Shown here: positions 43,250-55,966 of the stretch, piece by piece | Numbering within the stretch: position 1 is the first letter of the stretch | How the letters are laid out: every line of letters starts with the position of its first letter | DNA from: Leptobrachium leishanense | Taxonomy: Eukaryota > Chordata > Amphibia > Anura > Megophryidae | Assembly (NCBI GenBank): GCA_009667805.1 | Contig: CM019063.1 | Coordinates: forward strand, 86,083,877-86,147,876 | Direction: 5' to 3' | Length of the DNA: 64,000 nt | Translations under genes and position numbers: made by a program | Notes under the pieces: model-generated | Seen by the model: only the letters and a program-made list of their open reading frames with translations | Told to the model about the DNA's origin: nothing | Databases searched by the model: none

Positions 43250-43970
43250 ACTCTTTATTATCTTCGTTTTTTTAATGGTGTTTTTTTATTTTGTAACAGA
43301 CCTTATTATTATTCATAGGACCTTATCTATTATTTCCATGCATTTCTTTTGCGTGTTTTTTTTCTTTTTTTATCCCTGTTCAGCGGCTGATCGGCTTTTT
43401 ACAACGGTGTTCGGCAGCTGGTTGGCAGTTTTTTGGCGGAATTCAGCGGCTGATTGGAGGTGTCCGGCAGTCTGTTCAAAGGATCGTCAGCTGCAGGCGG
43501 TGGTTTGCGGCTGGCTGCGTTAGGCGGTTTATCGGATGTGTTTGGCGGGTTTTATCAGTGGCGTTCGGGAGTTTATTAGCAGCATATCGGATGCGTTCAG
43601 CGGGTTTATCAGTGGTGTTCAGCAGATCCATTCGCCGCACTTCGGGGACCCTGCTTTGAATGCTGAATTCACTGCAGGGTCGGTGAATTGAGCTCGCTGA
43701 ACTGCAGCACCAAAATTTTGCTGTTTTTAACAGACACGTTCGAGTTTGCGGCGAACAGTCTGGTATGTTCGGTGGGTTTTCTGCTGCACTTCGAATTGAC
43801 CCAATTTTTTCCTATCGTAACAGTGGGTTATCGAAGGATTTTCTGTGATTTCTTCAGTGATTTTTCGGACCTGTTTGGCGGCTTTTCCCTGCGAATTGAG
43901 CTCGCTGAAGGGCACCAAACCAGAGAGCACCGAAATTTTTCTGAAATTTCAGTGCTTTCTGAGTAACCCC
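43250..43970 (+). mobile_element. Foldback MITE H1, left-truncated
   Basis: Carries the H1 right half (TTTGTAACAGACC..ATTATTCATAGGACC, many GTTCGGCGG-like units) and ends TCAGTGCTTTCTGAGTAACCCC at 43970. The interior has multiple short repeats of TTCGGCGGGTTTATC type near 43520-43620. Confidence 0.7.
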
Positions 43971-44570
43971 ATATGCATTACACTTGGGCTTCTTTTAGAG
44001 TTTCTTTTTAAAATGATAATCCTGAATCATATTGATATTTTTTTTATCTTAAAGAAATCAAAAACGTTAAATGAAGGGGTAACCACAGCTGTTTAACAGT
44101 TTGAGGATCCTGCGGATATGACTTCATTGCCCATCTGTGACTGTTCCAACAGGATCACACAGATTTTTAAGATTAAAAACTTTTAACAGCTGGATACAGT
44201 TGTCATGCTGCTTGAGGTATAATTGCCCTGTTAATATAAATGATGGTTTAAAGCCCACTGCAAAACTTTCAAGTTCATTTAACCATTTCAAAACAAATAT
44301 GACTTCAGACAAAGGGGAGAAAAAAAGGGAAAACGTTTAATGTGCGATAATAGAAATTATCACCAAGTTGCAGATACTGCGATGAGGAATTTAAAATGTT
44401 CTTCTCCTTTAAGAATCCAACACTACTATCATATTACTTTGGAAGCTTAACCCATTCAGTAACAAATGATTTTACATTTTACCAATGACAAGAACCAGGG
44501 GCTCTGTGGAAAATCACTTTGTAATAGCCATTCGATGAAAATGTTCTTGGAAATCTCAAAAGCATATTTT
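43971..44570. other. Non-coding spacer
   Basis: 600 bases between two H1 copies of the same orientation. No gene recognised. Confidence 0.45.
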
Positions 44571-45449
44571 CAGGGCTATTCAGAGAGCCCCATACGGTGC
44601 AATATCGAGGCCATTCGACTATTCAAAACCTGGCAATTCGGCAAATATTGGTAAATTGCCAACAAAATACAGTGCCTGGTCGACGGCAGTGAAATCCCAA
44701 TAGAAAAGCAGTGGTTAACCTATTCAGAGAACACCGAACAGAAGAGAAATGTCAGTGAAATGCCTTGATGTTCAGTGGCTTCATTCGGCATGTTTAATCA
44801 GACAAATTCCGTAGGTTTCAATAATAAAAATATTCCCGTTTTTATACAGAATCTATTAAACCATTTATTCTTTTAATTTGCAGCAAAAAGTCTCTTTATT
44901 TATTTTTATGATTTTTTTTAAATTTTTCTGGATTTTCTCCGCAAAATTCTTTTTTCCGATTCTTTTTAAATAGCGCTTTTTCTTTTTTCAGTAACAGACC
45001 TTTTTATTATTATTCATAGGATCTTATATGTTAATTCCAGACATTTTTGTCCAGTAGGTTTTTTGCAAACAGCGTTTGAATTTATTTAATTTTTTACCCA
45101 GTTCGTCGGCTTTTTCCTGCTGCTGGTCGGCGCTGTGTTCGGCGGATCGTCAAATTTTTTCCGACACGTTCAGCGGGTTTGTGGCGGACAGTCGGGTACG
45201 TTTGGTGGGTTTTCTGCTGCATTTCGAATTGATCCGGTTTTATCAGATCTTATCGACAGGTTATCGGTGGATTTTCTGTGATTTTTCAGTGATTTTTGTG
45301 GATCTTTTCGGCGGCTTTTCCCTGCACTTCGGGGACCCTGCAATGAATGCTGAATTCACCGCAGGGTCGGGGAATTTAATTCCCTTAAGTGGGGGAACGA
45401 GAGAGCACAGAAATGTCGGTGACATTTCGGTGCTCTCTGAATAACCCCT
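44571..45449 (+). mobile_element. Foldback MITE H1, full-length
   Basis: Starts CAGGGCTATTCAGAGAGCCC and ends GGTGCTCTCTGAATAACCCC. Same orientation as 1107-2013 and similar in length (about 880 bp). T-rich flanks obscure the target duplication. Confidence 0.8.
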
Positions 45450-47084
45450 TTTCTTTCTGTATGCTCTATTTTATGAAAATGGCCACTCACATATTCCAGA
45501 TGTATAAATTTCCCATCATCCCACATGGGATCCAGTCTCCTCAATATTCACAAGTCCAAAATAATTTTATTGTAATCAGCAATGAAATATGCAAAAAAAA
45601 AAGGAAAAACAAATAATAGTGCTGACAACAGATCACACAGTACAAAAAAACAAGTTATTTAAAGCACTCACAAAAGTATCATACAAATAGGCATATCATA
45701 TAAAACCCGCAATGATGAATAGAAAAATATATATATAAACCAAGTCCAAGTACCCCAATTCCAATTTATAAGTACTGTACAATGTGTGCTGGCATCCTAG
45801 TTTATCGGGCGCCATCTTGTAGGCGTTCCAAACAATGCGGGCATTCCGTGCCATATGTTAGTTCCATTTGAGAGCATTCCAGGATTTGCCGTACATCATC
45901 GTCATCACATCTTGGCGTCTTTACACGTCGGAAGCGGATCCAAAACAATGATTGTCCATCTTAGATAAGGGTAGGTTATAGGCAGTGTGAAAAAACTTTA
46001 CCTAAACTTCACTAGCTCCACAACAAGTCCCGGTTCAGCTCATAAGGGATAATAGACAATAAATATAAAACTGTACATCACTGTAATAAAAACAAATGTC
46101 TTTCAGACTGTATGCACTATTTCTCAGACAGATGGCACAATGTGCTGACTGAAATGTGCTACTATATTTCTGCAATACTGATTAGGCTGCAATACTGATT
46201 AGAACAGAACGCCAACCGATTGGTCAGAGACTTACATTAATATATTTAATCCAGATCTAAATATTTTTAGCAATTTACATTTTAAAATATGAAACATAGC
46301 AGAATCAATGCCAAATAGTAAAAATGAAATGAAACAAGGATGTCAATAGTGCGTCGATACCTGAAAGTCAACATTCTAAAACTTATAGAAAAAGGAAAAA
46401 ATGCAAGGAAGGAAGAGGGAAGAGAGAAAAGAAGATGGACTCATGTAATGTGCAGAGATCCTTAGAGTAATGTTTATCTTTAATTTCCTTACGTGTATCA
46501 TCACTCTTCGTCACAGGGGTCAGTTCCGCTCCGCTAATATTCCAACGGTAAATGTAGCACAAGGAACCTGAGAAAACAAATAGTGATTTCCTCCTGTATT
46601 ACAGAAGTTGCAAAAATTAAAAAGATTGATTTAATTGATCATGCCCGCTAAGTAATCAGCACATTATTACGTGTAGAAACAAAGAGGATTCAAATTGTTG
46701 TTCATTTCCCTTTTATACGGCTCGTAGGAGAAACTGCGGAACATTTGGATTTGATTTATGTGTAAGGAAATCATTCACTAACTACCCTTTCATTAAGTTT
46801 AACCAATACTGTACTAAGTCACTTTAGATCATCAATCAAAAACAATCAAGTAGAACGCGGTCATATGTTGATCATTTTGTGCCATTTCCTCTTCCATCTG
46901 CTTCCATTCCAACCTCTTATTGTGCTCCGAAGGCACAGAACACGAAACCACTAACATGTAATGAATTTCCAAAACATGGAAACATAGCTTTTCATACCTC
47001 CTATGTTTACATTCAGTGTTAATATAGTGTACAGATTGCCCAGAATCCTTGTTCTAGTCTTTAAAAAGAGACTCATGATTAAAC
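45450..47084. other. Non-coding stretch, possibly unique sequence
   Basis: 1.6 kb without recognised repeats or coding motifs, apart from a short duplicated GGCTGCAATACTGATTAG near 46165-46205. Confidence 0.45.
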
Positions 47085-47737
47085 CACGTAGGAAGAGTAG
47101 AGACAATGCCGTGTTTCTTCAAAGAGGAGTGCTCCTGTCATCTGGGTTAAATGAATGAGCATCAAATACAAATGTTTTGGGTAACGGGATCACACCGGGT
47201 TCCGTCCAGAACCCCAGGACCAGACCCGGCCCATTATGTCCATCCCTTCTCTGTCCCAGAACTACAGGAGATCCACAGTCACCTTCCAGACTACTCGACT
47301 GGTAGCCCTGACATTGCAGAGAGATTTCTCAGTGAAGCAAAAGTTTCCCCACACTCCGCCAGTGAGATGTGATCTTTAGTAAAAGCAAGAATAGAATGGC
47401 TTTATTTTCCAGACAGTATGTTAAACAGTTTCCAAAATGTATGTTTACTATCTGGAAGGGGATCAGAACAATAGCACTTGGTTGTCTCTGAGTATCACCT
47501 TCCCAGTGATAAGAGTATCTGTCCTGCACAATCAGTCGGAGGGGGGGAGGTTAAACTAATAAAAGCAAACAACTCTAGGAACTGTAACACAGAAACATGT
47601 TTAAAACACATATATTACATACAGCATGGCAATGCCCAAATGGTCTATGAATAGTCTTTGCCATAATCACCCGTAGTCTGCGGACACGAGGCTGGCATCT
47701 GCTCTTCTCCAAAGGGCAAAAAATCTATATCTTTTTG

Positions 47738-47884
47738 AGACAGTATTTTACCAGGAAGGATACATTGAGATTTCTCTTGCTTTCAGGTATGTCCTGGGTG
47801 GTGAGTAGATACCGTTGGGCACTTACTGGAGAGGTGGTCTTGCGGGGATTTGAACCTGTATCTTCACAGTTTCCACGGTTATCC
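47738..47884 (-). mobile_element. tRNA-derived SINE, most complete copy here
   Basis: On the minus strand it carries GGTTCAAATCC (from about 47850), a good RNA polymerase III B box, followed by ..CCAGGACATACCTGAAAGC and the 3' block AGAAATCTCAATGTATCCTT-CCTGGTAAAATA. The A-box side is cut by the junction with the L2 fragment. The 3' block recurs at 18115, 32652 and 50140. Confidence 0.65.
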
Positions 47885-47885
47885 T

Positions 47886-48379
47886 TACCTACAAAACCCT
47901 CACTAACTCAGCGCCCCACTACCTGTCCTCACTAATCACCAAATACACCCCAGCCCGCTCCCTAAGGTCAAACAGTGACCTGCGCCTAGCTTCTCCCCGC
48001 ATCACCTCTTCCCATGATAGACTGCAGGATTTCTCACGCGCAGCCCCCACTCTCTGGAACGCTCTCCCTCGTGCTGTCAGACTTTCCCCTAACTTCTCTT
48101 CCTTCAAACGCTCCCTGAAAACATTCCTATTTAGGGAAGCCTACCACCCAACTCACTGACGCAACCATCAATCACTCTCACCTTACAGTCCTCTCCTCCT
48201 GTTTCCAACCCCAACCCTCCTAGATTGTGATTTCCTACGGGAATAGGGCCCTCATCTCCTCCTGTACTGTTTGTCAAATGTTGTTCAATGTATTGTAACC
48301 CTGTCTGTACTGTGCTTATTGTACAGCGCTGCGGAATATGCTGGCGCTTTATAAATAAATAATAATAATAATAATAATA
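47886..48379 (+). pseudogene. L2-type LINE 3' end with C-terminal coding sequence
   Basis: Encodes KPSLTQRPTTCPHSLITKYT.. and, after a frame-preserving stretch, RAAPTLWNALPRAVRLSP..FKRSLKTFLFREAYHPT-stop, the end of an L2-type ORF2. The 3' UTR ends TTTATAAATAAATAATAATA. 5'-truncated. Same family as 2478-2918, opposite strand. Confidence 0.8.
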
Positions 48380-48662
48380 CCTCTATTCCACCGAGCCAGT
48401 TATGTATATGTAGTGCGGGCAATGCTGTGAGCGCCTGTGCCAGCCAGTTTTGGACATTTGGAATTAAAGTATTTTAAAAGGTGGCAGAGGCTTCCGTCAC
48501 AGAACCTTTCTTCAGTATAATGTCCATGTGATAGGCATTACGCTGAAGAAGGGTTCCATAACCAAAACATTTGTATTTGATGCTCATCTTATTCATTAAA
48601 CACAGGTGGCACTAGTGCACCTTTTTGAAGAAACACAGCACTGTCTCTACTCTTTCTACGTG

Positions 48663-49066
48663 TTTTCTACGCATCTCATACGCCTAAGGACCCAGGGTGT
48701 TGGGGGAGAGATATTGAAGCATGTTTGGGAATATCATTATTTTGTAGTGGAACTTTAATTCATCCCCCTCCACAAATATTTTGTATGCTAGAGACTCAGG
48801 ATTAGGTAGAAAGACATTACTATATTAAATAAAAAGTGATCAGTGGATAAAGAACACATACAGACAAGAAGCTTAATTATATTCAATTTCAGAAAAGCAC
48901 AAACGTCCTTTAATTCAATACAAGGTATTAAAGCACAATAAAATTAATTAACCTTACGCTGCAGGCAGGTGATTAATGTGAACCCAAATTACAAATAAAA
49001 CATTATAAAAATAGTTGAAACTGTGCTGCACAAATTATATGATAAATTACTAAATGATACAGGTCC
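48663..49066. other. Non-coding spacer
   Basis: About 400 AT-rich bases; no gene or repeat recognised. Confidence 0.45.
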
Positions 49067-49370
49067 TACAGTTGTGCTCATAAGTATACATACCTCGGCA
49101 GAATTTATGATTTCTTGGCCATTATTCAGAGAATATGAATGATAACACAAAAACAATTCTTTCACTCATGGTTAGTGTTTGGCTGAAGCCATTTATTATC
49201 AATCAAGTGTGTTTACTCATTTTAAATCATAATGACCACAGAAACAACCCAAACGACCCTCATCAAAAGTTTACATACCCTGGTGATTTTTGACTCATAA
49301 CATGCACACAAGTTGACACAAACGGGTTTGAATGGCTATTAAAGGTAACCATCCATTGGTACGCATTTAA

Positions 49371-50189
49371 AAAAAATCTAAACTAGGAAACAGGGTCCTT
49401 CCTATTGTTTCCATGAATGTGCTGAACGATCTCATAGATTCATTTTCAGCTAATAATTGGGTTAATAAGGGCATTGTATACATAGATAACTTATTATACA
49501 AAAACAAAATGAAAAACTTTCAAGTGTTAAGAGACGAATACGAAATACCTGATAGTGAAATATTTAACTATTTAAGATTAAGATTGTTTGTGGATAAACA
49601 TACTACCAGTATAAAAAATAATAAAAGAGCAGATTCAATAGGGAGGCTGTTAAAATACGCGACCATACCGACTGCCTTAAACAAGTGGGAAGAATTAGAT
49701 ATCAAGATCAAAAAAAGTGATTGGTATCGATCGCTAGTAGAGGTGTTTCGGTATATCCGTTGCTTAAATATATGTGAACTTCACTATAAATTACTGAATA
49801 GATGGTATTTAGTCCCAAAAAAACTTGCCAAGATGTATGGTAATGCGCAGGCAAATTGTTGGAGATGTGGCGAGGATAACACAGATTTTCTGCATATATG
49901 GTGGTCTTGTCCAGTGATACAGCCTGTCTGGCTTAATTGTATCCATAATTTGAATACTCTTGTGGGCATTACCATCAATATTACACCCGCTGCCGCCCTA
50001 CTGCATATCAATCTTCCTAATGTTCCCATCCGGACAAGAAAATGTATAATTCACTATCTAACGGCTGTAAAACTAGCAATTGCTAGAAATTGGAAATCGA
50101 TGAACACTCCTAATTGGTATCAGGACTTACTTGAAACCGAGAGAAATCTCAATGTATCCTTCCTGGTAAAATACTTTAGAAATAAATAA
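49371..50189 (+). CDS. L1/Tx1 ORF2 C-terminal fragment, open
   Basis: Open from the first codon after a stop at 49368 through 50187, with the first ATG at 49413 (258 codons). The opening …NRVLPIVSMNVLNDLID resembles the thumb end of L1 reverse transcriptase. CWRCGEDNTDFLHIWWSC (about residues 149-166 from the ATG) is a C-X2-C-X8-H-X4-C knuckle, the C-terminal signature of L1-type ORF2 proteins. It lacks endonuclease and reverse transcriptase catalytic domains. The last about 15 codons derive from a SINE 3' end and give an abnormal terminus; ORF2-like sequence (SNHRDKAYWKEWIDIVEDK) resumes downstream in 50255-50325. Confidence 0.8.
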   Translation, partial: KKSKLGNRVLPIVSMNVLNDLIDSFSANNWVNKGIVYIDNLLYKNKMKNFQVLRDEYEIPDSEIFNYLRLRLFVDKHTTSIKNNKRADSIGRLLKYATIPTALNKWEELDIKIKKSDWYRSLVEVFRYIRCLNICELHYKLLNRWYLVPKKLAKMYGNAQANCWRCGEDNTDFLHIWWSCPVIQPVWLNCIHNLNTLVGITINITPAAALLHINLPNVPIRTRKCIIHYLTAVKLAIARNWKSMNTPNWYQDLLETERNLNVSFLVKYFRNK

Positions 50190-50196
50190 ATAAATA
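50140..50196 (+). mobile_element. SINE 3' end embedded in the L1 ORF2
   Basis: AGAGAAATCTCAATGTATCC..CTGGTAAAATACTTTA then (AAAT)n. Nearly identical to the reverse complement of 18120-18195. It supplies the last codons and stop of the L1 ORF. Confidence 0.6.
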
Positions 50197-50825
50197 TACA
50201 AACCCAATTATTATTTCCATGTAAAATGGAGAGAGGTATTAGTGCACAATATCTATCTAACCATAGAGACAAAGCTTATTGGAAAGAGTGGATCGACATA
50301 GTGGAAGATAAAGCTTTAATAACTTTTTAATTCCAAGATTGGAGGTACAGATATTATTAGGAATAGCACATTTTATCACCATTAGATTTTGCTACGTGCA
50401 TATACGCACGTATTTGTGGGATTATGGGCGCAGGTGTTTGCTGATATGCACATATAAATGTTTGTGTTCTTTTGTTTTTTTCTCCTTTTTATGGCAATAA
50501 AGCTGGTTTGAGGCATATAGGGATAGTTAGGTCTGGCAGTAGGGGAGGGAGAAACCGGGGGAGAATGGAATCTTTATGTTGAGAGGCCGATAAAGAAGTA
50601 GAATGTTACATCCCCCGCCGTGGTCTCTCGGCACCCGGCAGCATCGTCCTCGCTGCTCGCTGCCCGGGCGCCGAGTGAAGAAGGGAATCCGGGCAGTCAC
50701 GTGAGATGCCGGAGGCAGAGCCCGGCGGGATGACGTGGATCCGCCGGGTTTAAAAATGAAGGCAATGCATCCATACATTGCCCTAACATGGTTAAACATC
50801 CCTTAGAGCTGCTCTGTTGTATTTT

Positions 50826-51017
50826 GGTGAAATTCTGGTTCTGACATTTGGCAAACGGCTTCTGACTATTCTGGCTCTGACATAGTGGCAAACAGCTTCT
50901 GACTATTCTGGTTCTGACATATGGCAAACGGCTTCTGACTATTCTGGCTCTGACATAGTGGCAAACGGCTTCTGACTATTCTGGCTCTGAGATATGGCAA
51001 ACGGCTTCTGACTATTG
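50826..51017 (+). repeat. Minisatellite, about 36-38 bp unit, five copies
   Basis: Repeats of TTCTGACTATTCTGGCTCTG-ACATAGTGGCAAACGGC with small variants, located in the L1 3' region. Confidence 0.9.
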
Positions 51018-51254
51018 ATAATAGGGGAGAAAATTAGGAAATAAGGTGTATTTTGTATAGCCTTTAATTGTATATGTTTTATGTTTGTATATCATCTTGA
51101 AAATTTCTAATAAAAAAAAAGGCGACCATACCCACCTGTGATCTGTTTGCTTGTAATATGTGTGTGTGTATAAAAGGTCAATGAGTTTCTGGACTACTGA
51201 CAGACCCTTGCATCTTTCATCCAGTGCTGCACTGAGGTTTCTGGATTCTGCGCC

Positions 51255-51439
51255 ATGGGGAAAGCAAAAGAATGGTCTAAGGATCTGCGGGAAAAGGTAG
51301 CTGAACTGTATAAAACAGGAAAGGGATATAAAAAGATATCCAAGGAATTGAGAATGCCGATCAGCAGTGTTCAAACTCTAATTAAGAAGTGTAAAATGAG
51401 GGGTTCTGTTAAATCCAAACCACAGTCAGGTAGACCAAC
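51255..51439 (+). pseudogene. Tc1-like transposase, N-terminal part
   Basis: ATG at 51255. Encodes MGKAKEWSKDLREKVAELYK.. then GYKKISKELRMPISSV.. and KPQSGRPT, the helix-turn-helix DNA-binding domain of a Tc1-type transposase. Interrupted at 51440 by the BEL/Pao LTR. Confidence 0.9.
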
Positions 51440-52393
51440 TGTCAAGCTCTTTGGTTTTTTGCACAATCTTCCCGCTTGAAAGGAAATTCAAACATCGACA
51501 CTGGAAATAATAACTGGATTCCATTCTTCATTCGCTTGTATTTAAGTTTAATTTCAATAAATTGTGGGGTAAATTAAGTTGCTGTATATTGATTAGGTGA
51601 ATATGTGAATAGTTGAGTAGATGAGTAGTTGAATAGTGATAAATAGATAGCTGAATTAAAGTGATGAGTAGTTTAGAGATTAGAATTAGAATTAGTGATG
51701 AATTAAAGCGATGACTTAAAGCGATGACTTACAGCGATGATTTAAAGGTGAAAAACCTTAAACGGAAAGAAATACAGAAATTGTATAAATACATTGCACA
51801 TAAAGCTTGTTAATCATTACTTCTGAGCCAGTTTCATATACATTTACTCGCACACACTTCTAGAATATCATTACAGCCAAAATATGTTTTAACTTAAAGA
51901 AAACAGACATGAACTGAGCTATTATAAAAACTGCATGTGGAATCTCCTCACACTGAGCATGAAATATATCTAAAAAGTTAACGGACTGCATTTATTACTG
52001 AACTGGCTCAATTCCTTTTCTGTACATGACTGTGACACAATCCTTTCCTACATATGACTGTGAAAATAGTCTTTTAGCTCACCGGCTCCACTCCAGGATT
52101 TGAAGATGCTTGTAAATTTGTGCACTTCGTTATGTCCAGGTTGCCTGCCTCATGGGATGCCTGGAGCTCTCAGATGGCCCCTCCCTTCCTCTACAGCTCT
52201 GTCTTTGAGGCTGCTGGAAGCCTGACCTCTGCTCTGACTGGCTGACCCTAACTGAGCTGAATTGCATGCAGGGACAAGTAGTTCTCACAGACTCTTGCAG
52301 ATTACAATTACCTAAACTGAATTACAGTCTTTTATTATCCCACTTGCTTGTTCATTAGCTGACTATTCTGTACCACTGCAGTTTGACTTGACA
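51440..52393 (-). repeat. 3' LTR of the BEL/Pao element
   Basis: Highly similar to 58435-59389. On the element strand a purine-rich GAGTGGGAGG (52394-52403, minus) precedes it as polypurine tract. Contains short GCGATGA(C/T)TTAAA tandem repeats near 51705-51745. Confidence 0.93.
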
Positions 52394-52484
52394 CCTCCCA
52401 CTCAATTTTCTTGGATACAAAGGGAAATTGCAATGTTTAGAAGGCAAACGTTTCGATTTCTGGTTGAAGACCATCTAAGATTCT

Positions 52485-53117
52485 TCAGTGTCTCCAAAAG
52501 TCATTCAATATCGATTGCATTGCTTGGAGGCGCTTAAACGGATAACTGGAAAAGTCAAATGTCTTGATATCAACGCTTTGGGATGCTCGTCCCAACAATA
52601 GTGTATTAGGAGTTACATACTGAATGCAGTCTTCTTGAACTTGCGTTGTAGCATCGATGGGTCGTTCATTGGCGAGGTTGGTTGCCATCTGAAGAGCTGT
52701 TTGGAATTCAATGTAGGTGAGGGTAGATTCCCCTCCGTGACTTTCTCTATGAGATTCTCGGGCTAGCAGAGTAGAAACCCAGGCATTGGACGGAAGAACT
52801 GGGAAACTATCCTGGTCTTCCTTAAAGGCTTGTGCTCTTCCACCGCAAAGTAATAACCCAGAGTCCAGGTCTTTATAAATCACCAACCTGTTTTTGGTGG
52901 TGTTTGGAAAGGTGATGTCTTCTTGTGTAGCAAGAAAAATATCTTGCAGAGCATCTTCTCTTCCTCTAACTGATATGGTTTCTGTTAAAGATATTGCCTC
53001 CCACTTTGGGTTGTTCAGGGTCTGGTTGTGGCTGAGGAACCTTTTTGCTGCTCTCCATACCCAGGTTGTTGTTTTGACTAGTCTAGTGAGATCACGGAAT
53101 TGCTTCGAGTCACACAA
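52485..53117 (-). pseudogene. BEL/Pao pol 3' part: integrase zinc region fused to post-catalytic region
   Basis: 210 codons ending near the 3' LTR. Residues about 1-125 (WRAAKRFLSHNQ, LVIYKDLDSGLLLCGGRAQ, WVSTLLARESHRESHGG) correspond to the region before and into the integrase zinc-binding domain. The next residues (TYIEFQTALQMATNLANERP, DCIQYVTPNTLLLGRASQS) belong to the region after the catalytic core. The D,D,E core is absent between them, an in-frame deletion joining at HGGEST. The short C-terminal part (SILNDFWRH) leads to the LTR. Not a functional integrase. Confidence 0.85.
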
Positions 53118-53196
53118 GCTTTGAACAGCTGACCCTACAGGAGGTCTCCTACATCCTACTCAGGCTTGAAGAGGATTCTCATCTTCCTCCAATTCC

Positions 53197-53505
53197 TCAA
53201 ATGCATTCTGCTGCCTCGCTTTGGATCTCATGAGCAGAGCTGCAAATAAATAATAAGCCTTTAACTTGCAAATCGTTCATGCTAATGCCTCTGAATTTTT
53301 GGCTGCTGTTCCAAACGAGTCTCACTGGGGTTGTGACAGAGTGCGGGTTTGGAGCAATAAGATGACTGACGTACCACACAGCTTCACTCCATTCGGCGAT
53401 CATTCTTTCTGTTAACTTAACTGCAGCTCCTCTGATAAGCATATCTTGAACTTGAGCTCTGTAGGCAGTTTTCCATTCGGGCTCTTTAGCTAGCTGTTTT
53501 TCCAT
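53197..53505 (-). pseudogene. BEL/Pao reverse transcriptase N-terminal fragment
   Basis: 102 codons. MEKQLAKEPEWKTAYRAQVQ, AEWSEAVWYVSHLIAPNPH, VRLVWNSSQKFRGISMNDLQ: the typical BEL/Pao lead-in to reverse transcriptase up to the fingers. The palm with the YxDD box is missing; after KGLLFICSS the sequence departs from the family and reaches the integrase part within about 100 bases. Confidence 0.85.
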
Positions 53506-53779
53506 CCTCAGGAATGTAGCTTCAACTGCACTCTTGTTGTTCGGTAAGGATGCTGGGTCTCCTAACCAGGGATATTTAGCGTGCCAATGCGGTTCTTTAC
53601 TGTGGCTGTCTTCTTTGACATGAGTGAGGCCCTCTCTTACTAGTTCAAGTTTTCACTCTTCACCCAGGGTCATTTCTTTTCCACCCGGTTGGCAATTCCC
53701 GCAGCGGCAACCACCACACTTGGGTTCACATGCAGCACCGATGGAATCCCACCTCCACCATTCCAGAAAGTCTTGGCTG

Positions 53780-54247
53780 CTAGTACAGGTACTTGCTTCG
53801 TAAACTTTTGGCTAAAGGCTCTTCTATTGGAAGGTGCTCTTTCACTTCTTCATATTTTACAGCCGCCATTCTCATTGACCTTGCAAAGTGCATTTTGGAC
53901 TTGTGGATTGACATATCTGCTTCTTCAAAGAGCTCAGGGTGAGCCCCGCCGACAATCTTTCCTAGTGGTCCGTCCCACAGCACAAGGTCGCCGACTACTT
54001 GGACTCTTTGTGGCGCCAATTGACCTTCTCGATGACTTATAAGCAGTTCAACTACTTTAGGCCTTGTGAGTTCGATGAGAGGAACATCTGGAAATAATTT
54101 TTTCAGTCGCTCAGGTGGCACTGCTTTGTGAATGTCTGCGATACTTTCAAGTCCATAGCAGGCCGATTGGTGTGGCCTTAGAGTGCCTTGATCGGTCTTT
54201 ACTCTAATTTTTTGAAGATATTGCATGGTCTTCACGCGGACGTTCAT
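53780..54247 (-). pseudogene. BEL/Pao protease-region fragment
   Basis: 155 codons with QSACYGLESIADIHKAVPPE, RPKVVELLISHREGQLAPQR and GDLVLWDGPLGKIVGGAHPEL, sequence typical of the segment after the BEL/Pao protease active site. The upstream part is separated by the Tc1 insertion at 54322-55937. The frame breaks before 53780. Confidence 0.8.
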
Positions 54248-54321
54248 TCCTCCAACTCCTTGGATGACTAGAGTGATTTTCTCACCTCTTAAGTTCAGGC
54301 GATGTGCAGCACTGTGGGTTA

Positions 54322-55937
<1,616 letters not shown>

Positions 55938-55966
55938 TATATAATTTGTGTCAGATGCTAAATCTA

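Larger units (their letters stand above)
47085..48662. mobile_element. Inverted-repeat unit (CACGTAG..GAGTAGAGACA ends) enclosing a SINE and an L2 tail
   Basis: The left arm CACGTAGGAAGAGTAGAGACA.. through GAGCATCAAATACAAATGTTTTGG (to about 47185) is repeated inverted at about 48545-48662. The arms are about 100 bp with modest divergence. The interior includes an unassigned stretch (47190-47735), a SINE and an L2 3' end. Could be a non-autonomous DNA transposon that took in both retroposons. No clear target duplication. Confidence 0.6.
49353..51120 (+). mobile_element. L1/Tx1-type LINE, 5'-truncated
   Basis: Inserted in the Tc1 arm. It begins inside the ORF2 3' part and ends with a poly-A run at 51112-51120. 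The flanks GGTAACCAT (49344-49352) and GGCGACCAT (51121-51129) agree at 7 of 9 positions, an aged target duplication. Internal features: the ORF2 C-terminus, a SINE 3' fragment at 50140, a GC-rich block near 50600-50750, and a tandem repeat at 50826-51017. Confidence 0.82.

Noticed and set aside
43275..43523. Plus-strand ORF rich in cysteine and phenylalanine as a membrane protein
   Set aside because: It is the T-rich interior of an H1 MITE; equivalent positions in other copies are not open.
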